The notes under the pieces are model-generated. The model ran no database searches. It had not been told where the DNA came from and was given only the letters and a program-made list of their open reading frames with translations. From Streptomyces sp. NRRL F-5135 (GTDB taxonomy: Bacteria; Actinomycetota; Actinomycetes; Streptomycetales; Streptomycetaceae), in the NCBI RefSeq assembly GCF_000719775.1, contig NZ_JOHR01000021.1, forward strand, positions 1-64,000: a stretch of 64,000 bases of DNA. Reading direction: 5' to 3'. Below, piece by piece: positions 27,001-35,689 of this stretch (position 1 is the stretch's first letter; every line of letters starts with the position of its first letter). Both the position numbers and the translations under genes were made by a program.

Positions 27001-30000
27001 GGGACCTGGGTCTGGCGTTCGCGCAGCAGACCGTCGTAGATCTCGTGACTCGTCTCCGTGGACCCGTCCCCGCGCAGCTCGCGCGTGGTGACGACGGGCG
27101 GCTCCGTGGTCGAGATCCGGTAGGAGTAGCCGGCGTCGGGGTGGTCGGGGAACCTGGCCTTGGTGCGGCCGGGCTCCCAGATGCCGGTCAGCCGGCCGAG
27201 CGCGTCGTACCCCAGCTCGGTCCGCTTGCCGTTGGCGTCCACCTCGGCGGCCGGCACCCCGCGCCGCGGGTCGATCTCCGTGGTCAGGGTGTGACCGAGC
27301 GGGTTGGTGGTGACGATGGACGTCGGTGTGCCCGTGGCAGGGACGTACTCCGTGGTCATCGTCCGGTTCTGCGAGTCCGTCACCGCGAGCGGGCGCCCGT
27401 AGAGGTCGTACGTGGTGCGCGCCGCGGTGAAGAAGCCCGTGCCCTCCGCGTCGTTCTCGTCCTCGCGGGTGGCGTTGCCCTTCGTCGGGGCCGCGCCCAG
27501 GGTGGTGGAGCCGTCGTAGTAGCTGCGGTTCTCGGAGATCGGCTCGCCCGGCGCGGCGCAGGTGCCGGCCGTGCTCTTCTCCGTGGCCTCCAGCTCCAGG
27601 ATGTTGGCCGCCGTGTTCCGGGCGTAGGTGGTGGTGTCGCAGGTCTCGTCGCCGGTCTTCGACGTGTCGCCGTGGTCGGTCTCGGTGACGACCATGCCGT
27701 ACGCGTCGAAGGTCCGCTCCGTCTTCGTGCGCTGCCAGCCGCCGCCCTTGGCCGGGCTACGTGTGGTCTCCTGCTGTACGCCGGTCATGTCCGACTCCAG
27801 CGCGGGCAGCCCGGGGCGGGCCCGGGTGGCCGTGACCGCCGAGCGCCACGGGGTGGAGGTCTCCTCGGAGACCACCTCCGCGCCGTTGTAGGTGATCTCG
27901 GCGCGCTCCATGGCCTGGAAGGACGCGTGGTCGGCGACCTCGTTGCCCTCGAAGTCGGCGACCTTGGCGCCCGCGATGCCGCGGAAGTAGCGGGTGCGGC
28001 TGTCCAGCTTCGGGCCGTCGACGCCGTTCCCGTCCTGGGTACGGACCTCGCCGTAGCCCCGGTAGTCGCTGTACGTGCGGTGCTCGGCCTTGGTGAACTC
28101 GTCCTCGCTCTTCGCCCAGGCCGCGCCGCCCACGTACGTGTAGTCGGTCTGCTCGGTGGGCGAACCGCCGACCAGGTCGTTCTCCAGGACCCGGGTGACG
28201 ACGTACTTGTGGAACCAGTCCTTCACCGGCTTGTAGTCGGCTGCGGGGGAGTCCGCGGAGGACCAGTAGACCGGGTAGCAGCGCCGGGTGTTGGAGGTCT
28301 CGGCGGGCAGGGAGCCGGGGGCGCAGTCGGGGGCGGAGTAGGTGATCCCGAGGGAGCCGCCGGTCTCGGTGTCGATCTGGCCCACGCGGTAGCGGACCAG
28401 CGGCGGGATGCCGTCACCGGTGCTGTCCACGCGGTTGGCCAGCTGCGTGCCCTTGAAGGTGATCTCGGGCAGGGCCTGTGGGCTGCCGCCCGTGTGGCCG
28501 GTCCGGGTGATGCCCGCCAGCCACAGGGAGGCGGGGGAACCGTCGCCCGGGTCGGGCAGCTCGTGGCGGAACTCCCAGGAGTCGACCGGCTGGTAGGAGG
28601 CGCCGGCGCCGGATCCGGAGAGCACCGTGGTGGTGATCCTCGTCAGCCGCTTGGTGGTCCAGAAGGTGGGCGCGATCCGGTTCTTGCAGTCCTCGCCCGC
28701 CTTGCACTCCTGGTCGACCGGGACGTCGGGCCAGCGCTTGGCGTTGGCCGTGGTCATCTTCGCCGGGGCGCAGTCGAAGGAGGCGTCGGGCAGGCACCGC
28801 TCGGCGACCGTGAACCCGACCTTCGCCGCGGCGGCGTCGGCCGCGTACAGGTTGTCGGAGCGCAGACCGTACTCGATGCGGTCGGGGTGGCCGCCCCGGG
28901 TGTACTCGGTCGGGGTGCCGAGGCCGGTGGTCGCGGAGACATTGCGGCCGTAACGATTCTTCTCGGCGTTGTAGTAGTACGCCGTGGCGTTGGCGTTGGT
29001 GTCGACGACGTAGTCGAGGTTCCAGCGCCACGCCTGCTGGCACCAGGAGTCGGCGAAGGCGCTCTTGTAGCAGGGCTCGCCGCTCTGGTTGCCGTACACC
29101 GGCACGGTCCAGGTGGAGTTGGTCTCCGCCTTGCCCGACGACCAGCCGGGCAGCCGGTTGTAGCCGAAGTGGTACTGCGTGCCGTCGGTCGTGGTGACGC
29201 GCCAGTGCTCGCCATCGTTGTCACCGTTGCCGCGGGCGGTGTCGGCGAGCAGTTCGATCCGGGTGCCGTCGTCGTCCTTGAGCTTCCAGGTGCCGGTCTT
29301 GTCGTCCCGCACCAGCTCGTGGGACTGGCCGTCGAGCGACATGGTGGCGTTCTCCGGGCCGTAGCACAGATCGCCGTTCTTGGCCTTGTTGTTGCCGTTC
29401 GTCATGTCGTCGTTGCACGGGAGGTAGCGGCGCTCGATGTAGTTCTCCGTCAGCGCCCAGCCGTCACCGATGGCGTTGGCCTGGTTGTTGGTGGCCGCCG
29501 TGCGGCCGTCCAGCGACTGGGAGGAGTAGCCGAGGTTCAGCTCCGGCTCCAGACCGCCCGGGACCTCCGGGGTCTGGATCTCGTACGCCCAGCCGAAGGT
29601 GCCGGAGGAGTCACCGGCCACCCAGTTGCCGGAAGGGCTGAGCGGGGTGGCCTTGTAGTCGCCGGAGGAGCCGGACGGGCCGGCCGTCGCCGCCAGCAGG
29701 GTGACGCCGGAGCCCGCGGCGAGTCCGGTGAGCGAGCGCGCGCCGCGCGCCGCGGGCCGTACCGGCGCGTCGGACGCGCCGGCCTCGGCCTCGGACCCGC
29801 CGGCCGTGGCGTCGACGGGTACGTCCGCCGTCAGCGTCCTGGCCTTCGCGTCGTTATCGGTGGTGAGCGGCGTGCCGGCGCCGCAGTCCTCGGTCCCGGC
29901 GGATTCCAGCGCGCAGGACGGCAGTCGGACCAGGGAGAGCCGGGAGGCCCAGCCGGCGCCGAAGGCGTGCTCGAACTTCGAGTAGTCGAGGGAGACCCGC

Positions 30001-30617
30001 ACGGAGGCGTCCTCGCCGCCGTCCTTCGCGCGTACGGCGAGCAGGACGCCGTCGATGCCGAGACGGTCGGCGGCCTTCCGGTCCAGGACCTGGACCTGGG
30101 CGGCCGCGGGCGCGGCGGCCCGTCCGGACGCGCCGGAACGGCCGGCGTCCTTGGCGCGGCCGGTGCCGTCGGACCGGCCTCCGCCGTCGGGTTCGCCGGT
30201 GCCGTCGGAACGGCCCGCTGCCGTACGGGCCTTGTCGGTGGGACCGGTCTCGGTCCGGCCGATCCGTACCGGCAGCTTCCCCGCCCGCTGTGGCGTGTTC
30301 CCGCTGCCGTCGAGCCGGACCTCCGCCGTGCCGGCGGCGGGCCAGGTGACGCCGGGCGCGGCCTTGCGCGAGTCCCGCGCGGCGTCGTCCCGGCCGCCGG
30401 GGCGTTCCGTGCCGACCGGAGTGACCGGGACGGGATCGGTGCGGTCGATGTCCCGCAGAGAGAGCTTTCCGCCGACCGCGAAGGCGGTCTCGGCGCTCAG
30501 GAATCCACCGAGAAGTATGGACGAGGTGATAACAGAAGTCACCTTTGTCCATCTTCTTCGGCGTCGGTATCGCGCGCCGTGCGCGCGTCTCACGGCGTGG
30601 CCGGAAGGGTCCTTCAC
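24039..30617 (-). CDS. Secreted RHS/YD-repeat polymorphic-toxin-like protein
   Basis: The 2192-residue protein starts with a signal peptide after an arginine-rich stretch (ITSSILLGGFLSAETAFA). It has an SpvB-like region (FGWAYEIQTPEVPGGLEPEL), a long series of YD repeats (for example YGYDAAGNVTRI, YSYDALGNRTKE) and the RHS core end LGARAYDPKLGRFLSVDPMT followed by AYANNNPATFSDPDGL, where toxin domains normally begin. The remainder (about 1920-2192) is a lysine-rich KKxVKK array followed by hydrophobic Gly/Ala segments, with no nuclease motif I recognise. GTG at 30617 is chosen for the AGGGGGAAGC site before it. Downstream small membrane genes and the divergent FG-GAP protein complete the locus. 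Confidence 0.9.
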   Translation of the reverse strand: MKDPSGHAVRRAHGARYRRRRRWTKVTSVITSSILLGGFLSAETAFAVGGKLSLRDIDRTDPVPVTPVGTERPGGRDDAARDSRKAAPGVTWPAAGTAEVRLDGSGNTPQRAGKLPVRIGRTETGPTDKARTAAGRSDGTGEPDGGGRSDGTGRAKDAGRSGASGRAAAPAAAQVQVLDRKAADRLGIDGVLLAVRAKDGGEDASVRVSLDYSKFEHAFGAGWASRLSLVRLPSCALESAGTEDCGAGTPLTTDNDAKARTLTADVPVDATAGGSEAEAGASDAPVRPAARGARSLTGLAAGSGVTLLAATAGPSGSSGDYKATPLSPSGNWVAGDSSGTFGWAYEIQTPEVPGGLEPELNLGYSSQSLDGRTAATNNQANAIGDGWALTENYIERRYLPCNDDMTNGNNKAKNGDLCYGPENATMSLDGQSHELVRDDKTGTWKLKDDDGTRIELLADTARGNGDNDGEHWRVTTTDGTQYHFGYNRLPGWSSGKAETNSTWTVPVYGNQSGEPCYKSAFADSWCQQAWRWNLDYVVDTNANATAYYYNAEKNRYGRNVSATTGLGTPTEYTRGGHPDRIEYGLRSDNLYAADAAAAKVGFTVAERCLPDASFDCAPAKMTTANAKRWPDVPVDQECKAGEDCKNRIAPTFWTTKRLTRITTTVLSGSGAGASYQPVDSWEFRHELPDPGDGSPASLWLAGITRTGHTGGSPQALPEITFKGTQLANRVDSTGDGIPPLVRYRVGQIDTETGGSLGITYSAPDCAPGSLPAETSNTRRCYPVYWSSADSPAADYKPVKDWFHKYVVTRVLENDLVGGSPTEQTDYTYVGGAAWAKSEDEFTKAEHRTYSDYRGYGEVRTQDGNGVDGPKLDSRTRYFRGIAGAKVADFEGNEVADHASFQAMERAEITYNGAEVVSEETSTPWRSAVTATRARPGLPALESDMTGVQQETTRSPAKGGGWQRTKTERTFDAYGMVVTETDHGDTSKTGDETCDTTTYARNTAANILELEATEKSTAGTCAAPGEPISENRSYYDGSTTLGAAPTKGNATREDENDAEGTGFFTAARTTYDLYGRPLAVTDSQNRTMTTEYVPATGTPTSIVTTNPLGHTLTTEIDPRRGVPAAEVDANGKRTELGYDALGRLTGIWEPGRTKARFPDHPDAGYSYRISTTEPPVVTTRELRGDGSTETSHEIYDGLLRERQTQVPSLSGTGRVLTETLYDSRGLEWKSYDDYYATGDPEPKLVAGDDTKAPAAVRTVYDAAGRPTDAIALKYGTETRRTRTVYDGNHTTLIPPKGGTASTTVTDPQDRPVEVVEYTNEARTASQSITYAYDERGLLKTVTDPEGNVRKFEYDGRGRETRADDPDSGTLRTSYDSLDRPVSTTDARGVTLTAGYDELGRRTSLREGDKVLSEWTYDTVAKGEISESRRYVDGHAYAQRITGYTDDYLPTKVEVTVPESEGALAGTYSIGYAYDPYTGLPTAVNQPPLGGMPAERVVTRYGADDQAQGLTAGARILVNSSTYDPFGRPLRTEYNDAARRLYRTASYDEHTGELLRTTTDRTAAPSRVDDTTYGYDAAGNVTRITTVTGQDAAKQTDTQCFTMDALQRLTEAWTSREDCAAAPDPSNVGGPKPYWLSYSYDALGNRTKEVRHDVGSAGTAGPAAAVGTAGAAGDGPGDAVRTYAYGKPDGAKPAAVTSVRTERDGVTTSTDTFGYDAMGNTTTRKTDGRDQTLVWDAENQLVKVQEAGRADVEYVYDADGGRLLRKDLTGTTLYLPGGNELLLQPDGKKTGTRYYDFDGETVAARTGGTVQFLFDDHHGTASTAIDATTQDVLYRSTAPFGEERGSPSASPVTWPVDQGFVGGTKDSTGLTQLGARAYDPKLGRFLSVDPMTDLGESQRMNAYAYANNNPATFSDPDGLFWGKIKKAVKKAAKKVTKTVKKVAKKAKKVVKKAVKKVVKTVKKVVKKATKVVKRAVKKVARVTKKVIKRATYTVKKYAKKTYRAVKKTYRATKSVVKRAGSKVASATKRVAKATASGVKSAAKQVTLHRVAKVLGHVSTITGTAAGLFAMVPVLAPAAATFGAISAATGVASAGAYALDGDKSAAVSQLAGTAAAVMLGGAGSTVRLIRGSGAVARGARTALSDGLAGVGGKLMQSGGKLEKGVGAASIGLHTTAANVGGWIGLRDDARSVMAR

Positions 30618-30902
30618 GCTTCCCCCTAAGTAGTGAAGTTGCAACCAGCTGTGAAGAGTACGTGCTCATGGGGTGTTGATGGAACGTGTAAAGTCGGCTG
30701 GACAGGGGGAAGTTGGATCGCTGCCGGGGTATCTGCACAAACGGAATGCCTGAATTGACAGGGCATGCCGGGTAGATGCGCCGGTCGGTTTGCGTTGTGT
30801 TCCCCCGTCTGAATCCAGCCACCGTTCATTCACAAGGTTTTCGGGCTTCGGGGGACGCCGCTCAGTGGGGGCGACCCGGCGAAGCGTCGGGGAGGAAACG
30901 TC
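30618..30902. promoter_or_regulatory. Divergent intergenic region between the RHS and FG-GAP genes
   Basis: This 285-base region separates two divergent secreted-protein genes and must hold both promoters. It is less GC-rich than the genes. A TTGACA occurs at 30755-30760 on the plus strand, but I see no convincing -10 at proper spacing. No long palindrome was seen. The RBS of the plus gene (GGGGAGGAAA) lies at its right end. Confidence 0.5.
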
Positions 30903-33900
30903 TTGAGAACCCAACGACTCCCGCGCCGGGGGAGACCCGGTCCGCGCCGCTGGGCGGCCCGTGCCGTCGCCGTCGCGCTGGCGGCCGCCGCCCTCCCGCT
31001 GACCGGTGGGCCCACCGCGGTGGCGGACACCCGTGAGACCGCGCCGGAGCCGACGGCGGCCGAACGCGCCCTGGCGCGCGCGGCGGAGAGCGGTGAACGG
31101 GTCGAGGTGGTGGCCGAGCGGAGCGAGTACTCCACCACCTTCGCCAACCCGTCGGGCACCTTCACCAAGGAGACCCACGTCGTCCCGATCCGGGTCCGCC
31201 AGCGGGGCCGGCTGGTGAGCGCCGACCCCACGCTGGTACGCGGCGCCGACGGCACCGTACGGCCCCGGGCGGCCTCGGTCGGCCTGGCGTTCTCCGGCGG
31301 CGGCGACGATCCGATGGCGAGGATCGAGCGCGACGGGCGCGGCATGACCCTGGACTGGCGGGGCACGCTGCCGGAGCCGCGGCTCGAAGGCGACACCGCC
31401 GTCTACCCCGAGGTCTTCCCGGGGGTCGACCTCAAGCTCCGGGCGAGCGTGAACGGCTTTCAGCAGCTCCTGGTCGTCAAGAACCGTGAGGCCGCCGCCG
31501 ATCCCCGGCTGGAGCGGCTGGCCTTCCCGATGAAGACCGACGGGGTCACGGCCCGCACCGACGGCGCCGGCAATCTCACCGCCGTCGACCCGGCCGGGCG
31601 GAACGTGTTCGCCGCGCCGACCCCGGTCATGTGGGACAGCTCCGGAGTCGCCGCGACGGCCGCGCCGAAGGGCGCCGCCTCGGTCGGTGCCGCGCTCGCC
31701 GCGCCCCGGAGCGCCCGGCCCGCCGCCATCGAGGAGGAGGGGTTCGTCGCGGCCGTCGGCGCCAAGGAGGCCGCGGTCCCGGCGGTCGTCGAGGGCGGCG
31801 CGCTGAGACTGACACCGGACCAGGGGCTGCTCACCGCGCCCGACACGGTCTTCCCGGTGCACATCGACCCGTACGTCTCCGGCGGGCGCAACAACTGGAC
31901 CTCGGTCGCGAAGAGTTACCCGACCACCAGCTACTGGAACAAGTCGGACAACATCGCGCGGGTCGGCCACGAGTCGGACACCGGCGGGACCTGGTTCTCC
32001 TACTTCACCATGGACACCCGGAACCTCTCGGGCAAGACCGTCGTGAACTCCACGTTCCGGATCAAGAACACCCACTCCTGGTCCTGCACCAAGAAGCCGG
32101 TGTACCTGTACGCCTCCAACCCGATCAGCTCGTCGACCACCTGGAACAAGCAGCCGGCCCTCGGGGGACTGCTCGCCACCGTGACCGACGCCAAGGGCTG
32201 GGGGTCCGGCTGCCCCGCGGGCAACCTGGAGTTCGGCGTCAAGGGCAACGCGGCGAAGGCGGCGGCCGCCAACTGGCCCACCATGACGCTCAGTCTCCGG
32301 GCGAGTGAGACGGACACGTACGGCTGGAAGAAGTTCGACGCCTCGACGGCCGTGCTCTCCACCGAGTACAACACCCCGCCGAAGGTGCCGTCCGACCTGG
32401 ACACCGTGCCCAGCACCAAGAACGGCGCGGGCTGCGGCGACACCGCCCCGTACGGCTTCATCGGCGACACGGACGTCCAGCTGACGGCCAGGGCCCAGGA
32501 CCCCGACGGCGGCACGGTCAAGGTCACCTTCCACCTGTGGGCGACCGGCCACCACCCCGGCGCCGACCCCGGCGGGGTCCTGATCGTCAATCAGACAGTC
32601 TCCGTCACCTCGGGCGCGGTCGCCCGGGTCACCGTCCCCAAGTCGGTGCTCAAGCCGCACGTCGCCACGGCCGACGGGAACTTCTCCTGGAAGGCCCAGG
32701 CGAGCGACGGTTCCCTGACCAGCGACTGGAACCCGACGGCCGGCGCCCCGGGCTGCCGGTTCGTCTACCTCCCCGACCGGCCCAGCACACCCCCGTCCGT
32801 GACCTCCGCGCAGTTCCCGGACGGTACGGCCGGCTGGCCCGTGGGGACGGGCTCCGTCCGCACGAAGGGCACCTTCGCGGTCGGGCCCGGCGACGCCACC
32901 GACATCGCCTCGTACGAGTTCTGGTCCACGATCGACCCGACCGTCACCCACCGCGCCCCCGAGGCGCTCGGCGGCGGCGTGACCATCGAGCTGACGCCCA
33001 CCAAGGCGGGCGCGCACCAGCTCTACGTACGCGGCCTGGACCGGGCGGGCAACCGTTCCGACACGCGCGCCTACCTCTTCTACGCCAACGGCAGCCGGAC
33101 CGCGGACAAGGCGGGCGACCTCAACGGCGACGGCCACGCCGACCTGTGGGCGGTCGACGCCGCGGGCACCCTCCAGCGGTACTTCGGCGACGGCACGGGC
33201 AAGGCCGTGAAGGCCGACCGCGCGGCCTCGGCGGCCGGCCGCTACCTGGACGCGCGGACGACCCGGCGCGGCGACTGGACCGAAGACGGCTACGAGGACC
33301 TGATCACCCTGTCCCCGGACGCGGCCCGCGGGCTCGACCGCCTCTGGGTCCACCCCAACGACGGCGCGGGCGCCGCGGACGAGGCCGGCAGTCGTGAACT
33401 GCGCGTCTGGGACCCGGAGAACGACCACTGGCAGGGCGCCACCCAGATCCTCGCCATCGGTGACGCCGACGGCCCGCTGGATCTCGACGGCGACGGCGTG
33501 ATCGGCCCCGATGACCGCCCCGGCTACCCGGACCTGCTGGTCAAGCAGGGGGACCAGCTCTGGCTCTACTTCGGCTCACCGTCCGGCTATCTCGACGACA
33601 GCGTCTACTACCTGGACGACTACATCGACCAGCCGCCGGTCCTGATCGGTGACGGCGGCTGGGCGGACGTCGACCTCGCGGCGCCGGGCGACACCACCGG
33701 CAACGGTCACGTGGACCTGATCTCCCGCCAGAGGACCACCGGCGAAATGTACCTGCACGCCGGTACGGGCCCGCACGGCGAGGGCCTCGGTGCCGTGGCG
33801 GACCGCACCCGGATCGGCACGGGATGGACCGCCGCCAACCGTCCGCTGCTCACCGCCGTCCCGGACGCGCTGGGCGACGGCAAGCCCGCCCTCTGGGCGA

Positions 33901-33995
33901 CCAACTCCGCCGGGGACCTGCTGTTCTACCCCGACATCAGGGGCAGCGGCACGCCGGTGGGGGCCGGCCTGCCGGGCTTCCGGGCCCTGAACTGA
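30903..33995 (+). CDS. Large secreted protein with DNRLRE-like and FG-GAP (VCBS) repeats
   Basis: The 1030-residue protein has a Sec/Tat-like signal (RRGRPGPRRWAARAVAVALA, cleavage after VADT), a region typical of Streptomyces RHS-partner proteins (FANPSGTFTKETHVVPIRV), a DNRLRE-like domain with aromatic and glycine residues (SYWNKSDNIARVGHES), two Ig-like segments, and C-terminal FG-GAP repeats with Ca2+-loop motifs (DLNGDGHADLWAV, DLDGDGVIGPDDRPGYPDLL, DTTGNGHVDLISR). A TTG start follows GGGGAGGAAACGTC. The N-terminal part resembles segments fused to RHS proteins elsewhere, so it may be a wall-bound carrier or adhesion partner. This is inferred. Confidence 0.8.
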   Translation: MRTQRLPRRGRPGPRRWAARAVAVALAAAALPLTGGPTAVADTRETAPEPTAAERALARAAESGERVEVVAERSEYSTTFANPSGTFTKETHVVPIRVRQRGRLVSADPTLVRGADGTVRPRAASVGLAFSGGGDDPMARIERDGRGMTLDWRGTLPEPRLEGDTAVYPEVFPGVDLKLRASVNGFQQLLVVKNREAAADPRLERLAFPMKTDGVTARTDGAGNLTAVDPAGRNVFAAPTPVMWDSSGVAATAAPKGAASVGAALAAPRSARPAAIEEEGFVAAVGAKEAAVPAVVEGGALRLTPDQGLLTAPDTVFPVHIDPYVSGGRNNWTSVAKSYPTTSYWNKSDNIARVGHESDTGGTWFSYFTMDTRNLSGKTVVNSTFRIKNTHSWSCTKKPVYLYASNPISSSTTWNKQPALGGLLATVTDAKGWGSGCPAGNLEFGVKGNAAKAAAANWPTMTLSLRASETDTYGWKKFDASTAVLSTEYNTPPKVPSDLDTVPSTKNGAGCGDTAPYGFIGDTDVQLTARAQDPDGGTVKVTFHLWATGHHPGADPGGVLIVNQTVSVTSGAVARVTVPKSVLKPHVATADGNFSWKAQASDGSLTSDWNPTAGAPGCRFVYLPDRPSTPPSVTSAQFPDGTAGWPVGTGSVRTKGTFAVGPGDATDIASYEFWSTIDPTVTHRAPEALGGGVTIELTPTKAGAHQLYVRGLDRAGNRSDTRAYLFYANGSRTADKAGDLNGDGHADLWAVDAAGTLQRYFGDGTGKAVKADRAASAAGRYLDARTTRRGDWTEDGYEDLITLSPDAARGLDRLWVHPNDGAGAADEAGSRELRVWDPENDHWQGATQILAIGDADGPLDLDGDGVIGPDDRPGYPDLLVKQGDQLWLYFGSPSGYLDDSVYYLDDYIDQPPVLIGDGGWADVDLAAPGDTTGNGHVDLISRQRTTGEMYLHAGTGPHGEGLGAVADRTRIGTGWTAANRPLLTAVPDALGDGKPALWATNSAGDLLFYPDIRGSGTPVGAGLPGFRALN

Positions 33996-34016
33996 CAGGT
34001 ACGGCGGGACCGGCCG

Positions 34017-34049
34017 GGGGCGTGGAGGCGGCTCGCGCCGCCACGCCCC
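34017..34049. terminator. Bidirectional terminator hairpin
   Basis: The arms 34017-34032 and 34037-34049 pair over 14 bases with a 2-base bulge, between the convergent FG-GAP protein gene and corA. Confidence 0.7.
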
Positions 34050-34068
34050 GGGCCGCACCCGCCCGCGT

Positions 34069-35187
34069 TCAGAGCCAGCCGTTGCGCTTCAACGTGCGGT
34101 GGATCGTCAGACAGAGCAGCCCGATCGCGCCGAGCACCATCGGGTAGCCGTAGCGCCAGTGCAGCTCCGGCATGTGGTCGAAGTTCATGCCGTAGATCCC
34201 GCACACGGCCGTCGGCACGGCCACGATCGCGGCCCAGGAGGTGATCTTGCGCATGTCCTCGTTCTGCGCGACGGTCGCCTGGGCCAGGTTCGCCTGGAGG
34301 ATCGAGTTCAGCAGTTCGTCGAAGCCGATGACCTGCTCGTGCACCCGCGCCAGGTGGTCCGCCACGTCCCGGAAGTACTTCTGGATGTCCGGGTCGATCA
34401 GCCGCATCGGCCGTTCGCTCAGCAGCTGCATGGGCCGCAGCAGTGGGGAGACGGCCCGCTTGAACTCCAGCACCTCCCGCTTGAGCTGGTAGATCCGGCC
34501 CGCGTCCGAGCCCCGGGGGCTGCCCTTCGTGGGCGCGGAGAACACATCGATCTCGACCTCGTCGATGTCGTCCTGCACGGCCGAGGCCACCGCGATGTAC
34601 CCGTCGACGACATGGTCGGAGATCGAGTGCAGCACGGCCGAGGGCCCCTTGGCGAGCAGATCGACGTCCTCCTCCAGCCGGTGCCGCAGGGCGCGCAGCG
34701 ACCCCTTGCCGCCGTGCCGGACGGTGATCACGAAATCCCGGCCGGTGAAGCACATGACCTCACCGGTCTCGACGACCTCGCTGGTCGCGGTCAGCTCCGC
34801 GTGCTCCACGTAGTGGATGGTCTTGAAGACGGTGAACAGCGTGTCGTCGTACCGCTCGAGCTTGGGCCGCTGGTGCGCGTGCACCGCGTCCTCCACGGCC
34901 AGCGGGTGCAGCCCGAACTCGGCCGCGATGCCCGCGAACTCCTCCTCGGTCGGCTCGTGCAGACCGATCCAGGCGAAGCCGCCGCCCTCCCGGACCCGGA
35001 GCATCGCCTCGCGCGGGGTGAGACAGGACTGCTCGGTGAGGCGGCGGCCCCCGCGGTAGACCGCGCAGTCGACCACGGCGCTCGACGCCGACGGGTCGCG
35101 GGTCGCGTCGTACTTCTCGTACGCGCCGGAGGTGTTCTTGCGCAGGGAGGGGCGGACAGCTGCGCGCAGGTCACGGATCATCGACAT
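34069..35187 (-). CDS. corA: CorA-type magnesium/cobalt channel
   Basis: The 372-residue protein has a large cytoplasmic N-terminal domain, a long stalk helix, and two C-terminal membrane helices with the diagnostic YGMNF gating motif near the first helix, then MPELHW in the periplasmic loop. It should form a homopentameric Mg2+ (or Co2+) channel. AAGGAG precedes the ATG with 8-base spacing. The upstream gap to the divergent gene is about 500 bases, unusually long for this region. A mycobacterial corA (Rv1239c) sits at the equivalent position. Confidence 0.92.
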   Translation of the reverse strand: MSMIRDLRAAVRPSLRKNTSGAYEKYDATRDPSASSAVVDCAVYRGGRRLTEQSCLTPREAMLRVREGGGFAWIGLHEPTEEEFAGIAAEFGLHPLAVEDAVHAHQRPKLERYDDTLFTVFKTIHYVEHAELTATSEVVETGEVMCFTGRDFVITVRHGGKGSLRALRHRLEEDVDLLAKGPSAVLHSISDHVVDGYIAVASAVQDDIDEVEIDVFSAPTKGSPRGSDAGRIYQLKREVLEFKRAVSPLLRPMQLLSERPMRLIDPDIQKYFRDVADHLARVHEQVIGFDELLNSILQANLAQATVAQNEDMRKITSWAAIVAVPTAVCGIYGMNFDHMPELHWRYGYPMVLGAIGLLCLTIHRTLKRNGWL

Positions 35188-35689
35188 GGCGGGCTCCTTC
35201 ACAAAGAGGCCGTCAGCGAGGCGTGGCACAGCCCGGAATGGGGACGTGGTCCGTACGTCACGTCCGCAAAGCGGGCGGCACCGCCGGTACGCGGTGACGG
35301 CGTTCGCTGCAGAAAGGCGGGAAAACGCGAACAAAGCGAGTGGCGCGAATGATGCGAACGGGATACGCGCTCTTCCGCCGTGCGAGCTGCCGTGGGCCGG
35401 GGACCGGACCGCCGACCGGGTCGAGGTCGGCCGTCAGACCGCGAGAACCACGAAACCCGAGAGAACCGCGAAATGGCGACGGCGTGCGGAAGAGCTGTTG
35501 GTACTGGCCGGGTGACTTCGATCCACCGCAGCCCCACCTCCTCCGGCCGGTCCCCCGTAGGGGATGACGTGTTCGTCGGGACTGGAAGGGACGCTTCTGC
35601 GTGCCGTCCCGACCGGGCGCCCAACACTATCAGCTGCCCAAGGTCAATCTGTCCTCTTGCCCAATTCTCAGGAGATCTATGCTCGCCGC
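35188..35689. other. Long divergent intergenic region before corA and the SUFU gene
   Basis: This 502-base stretch holds no gene I can support. It contains stem-forming sequences (for example GTCGGGAC near 35576 with GTCCCGAC near 35606) and the run GGTGACTTCGATCCACC that can form a hairpin. The leader of corA could be up to several hundred bases. I compared it by eye with the Mg2+ M-box consensus and did not find a convincing match. Confidence 0.4.

Noticed and set aside
24456..30629. Very long open frame on the plus strand opposite the RHS gene
   Set aside because: It is an antisense shadow caused by high GC; codon bias and domains fit the minus-strand RHS gene.
30755..30760. TTGACA as promoter of the FG-GAP gene
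   Set aside because: No matching -10 element at 16-18 bases downstream.
35188..35689. M-box magnesium riboswitch before corA
   Set aside because: The conserved blocks (GGUGAGGCUCC and others) could not be recognised with confidence; kept only as a possible structured leader.
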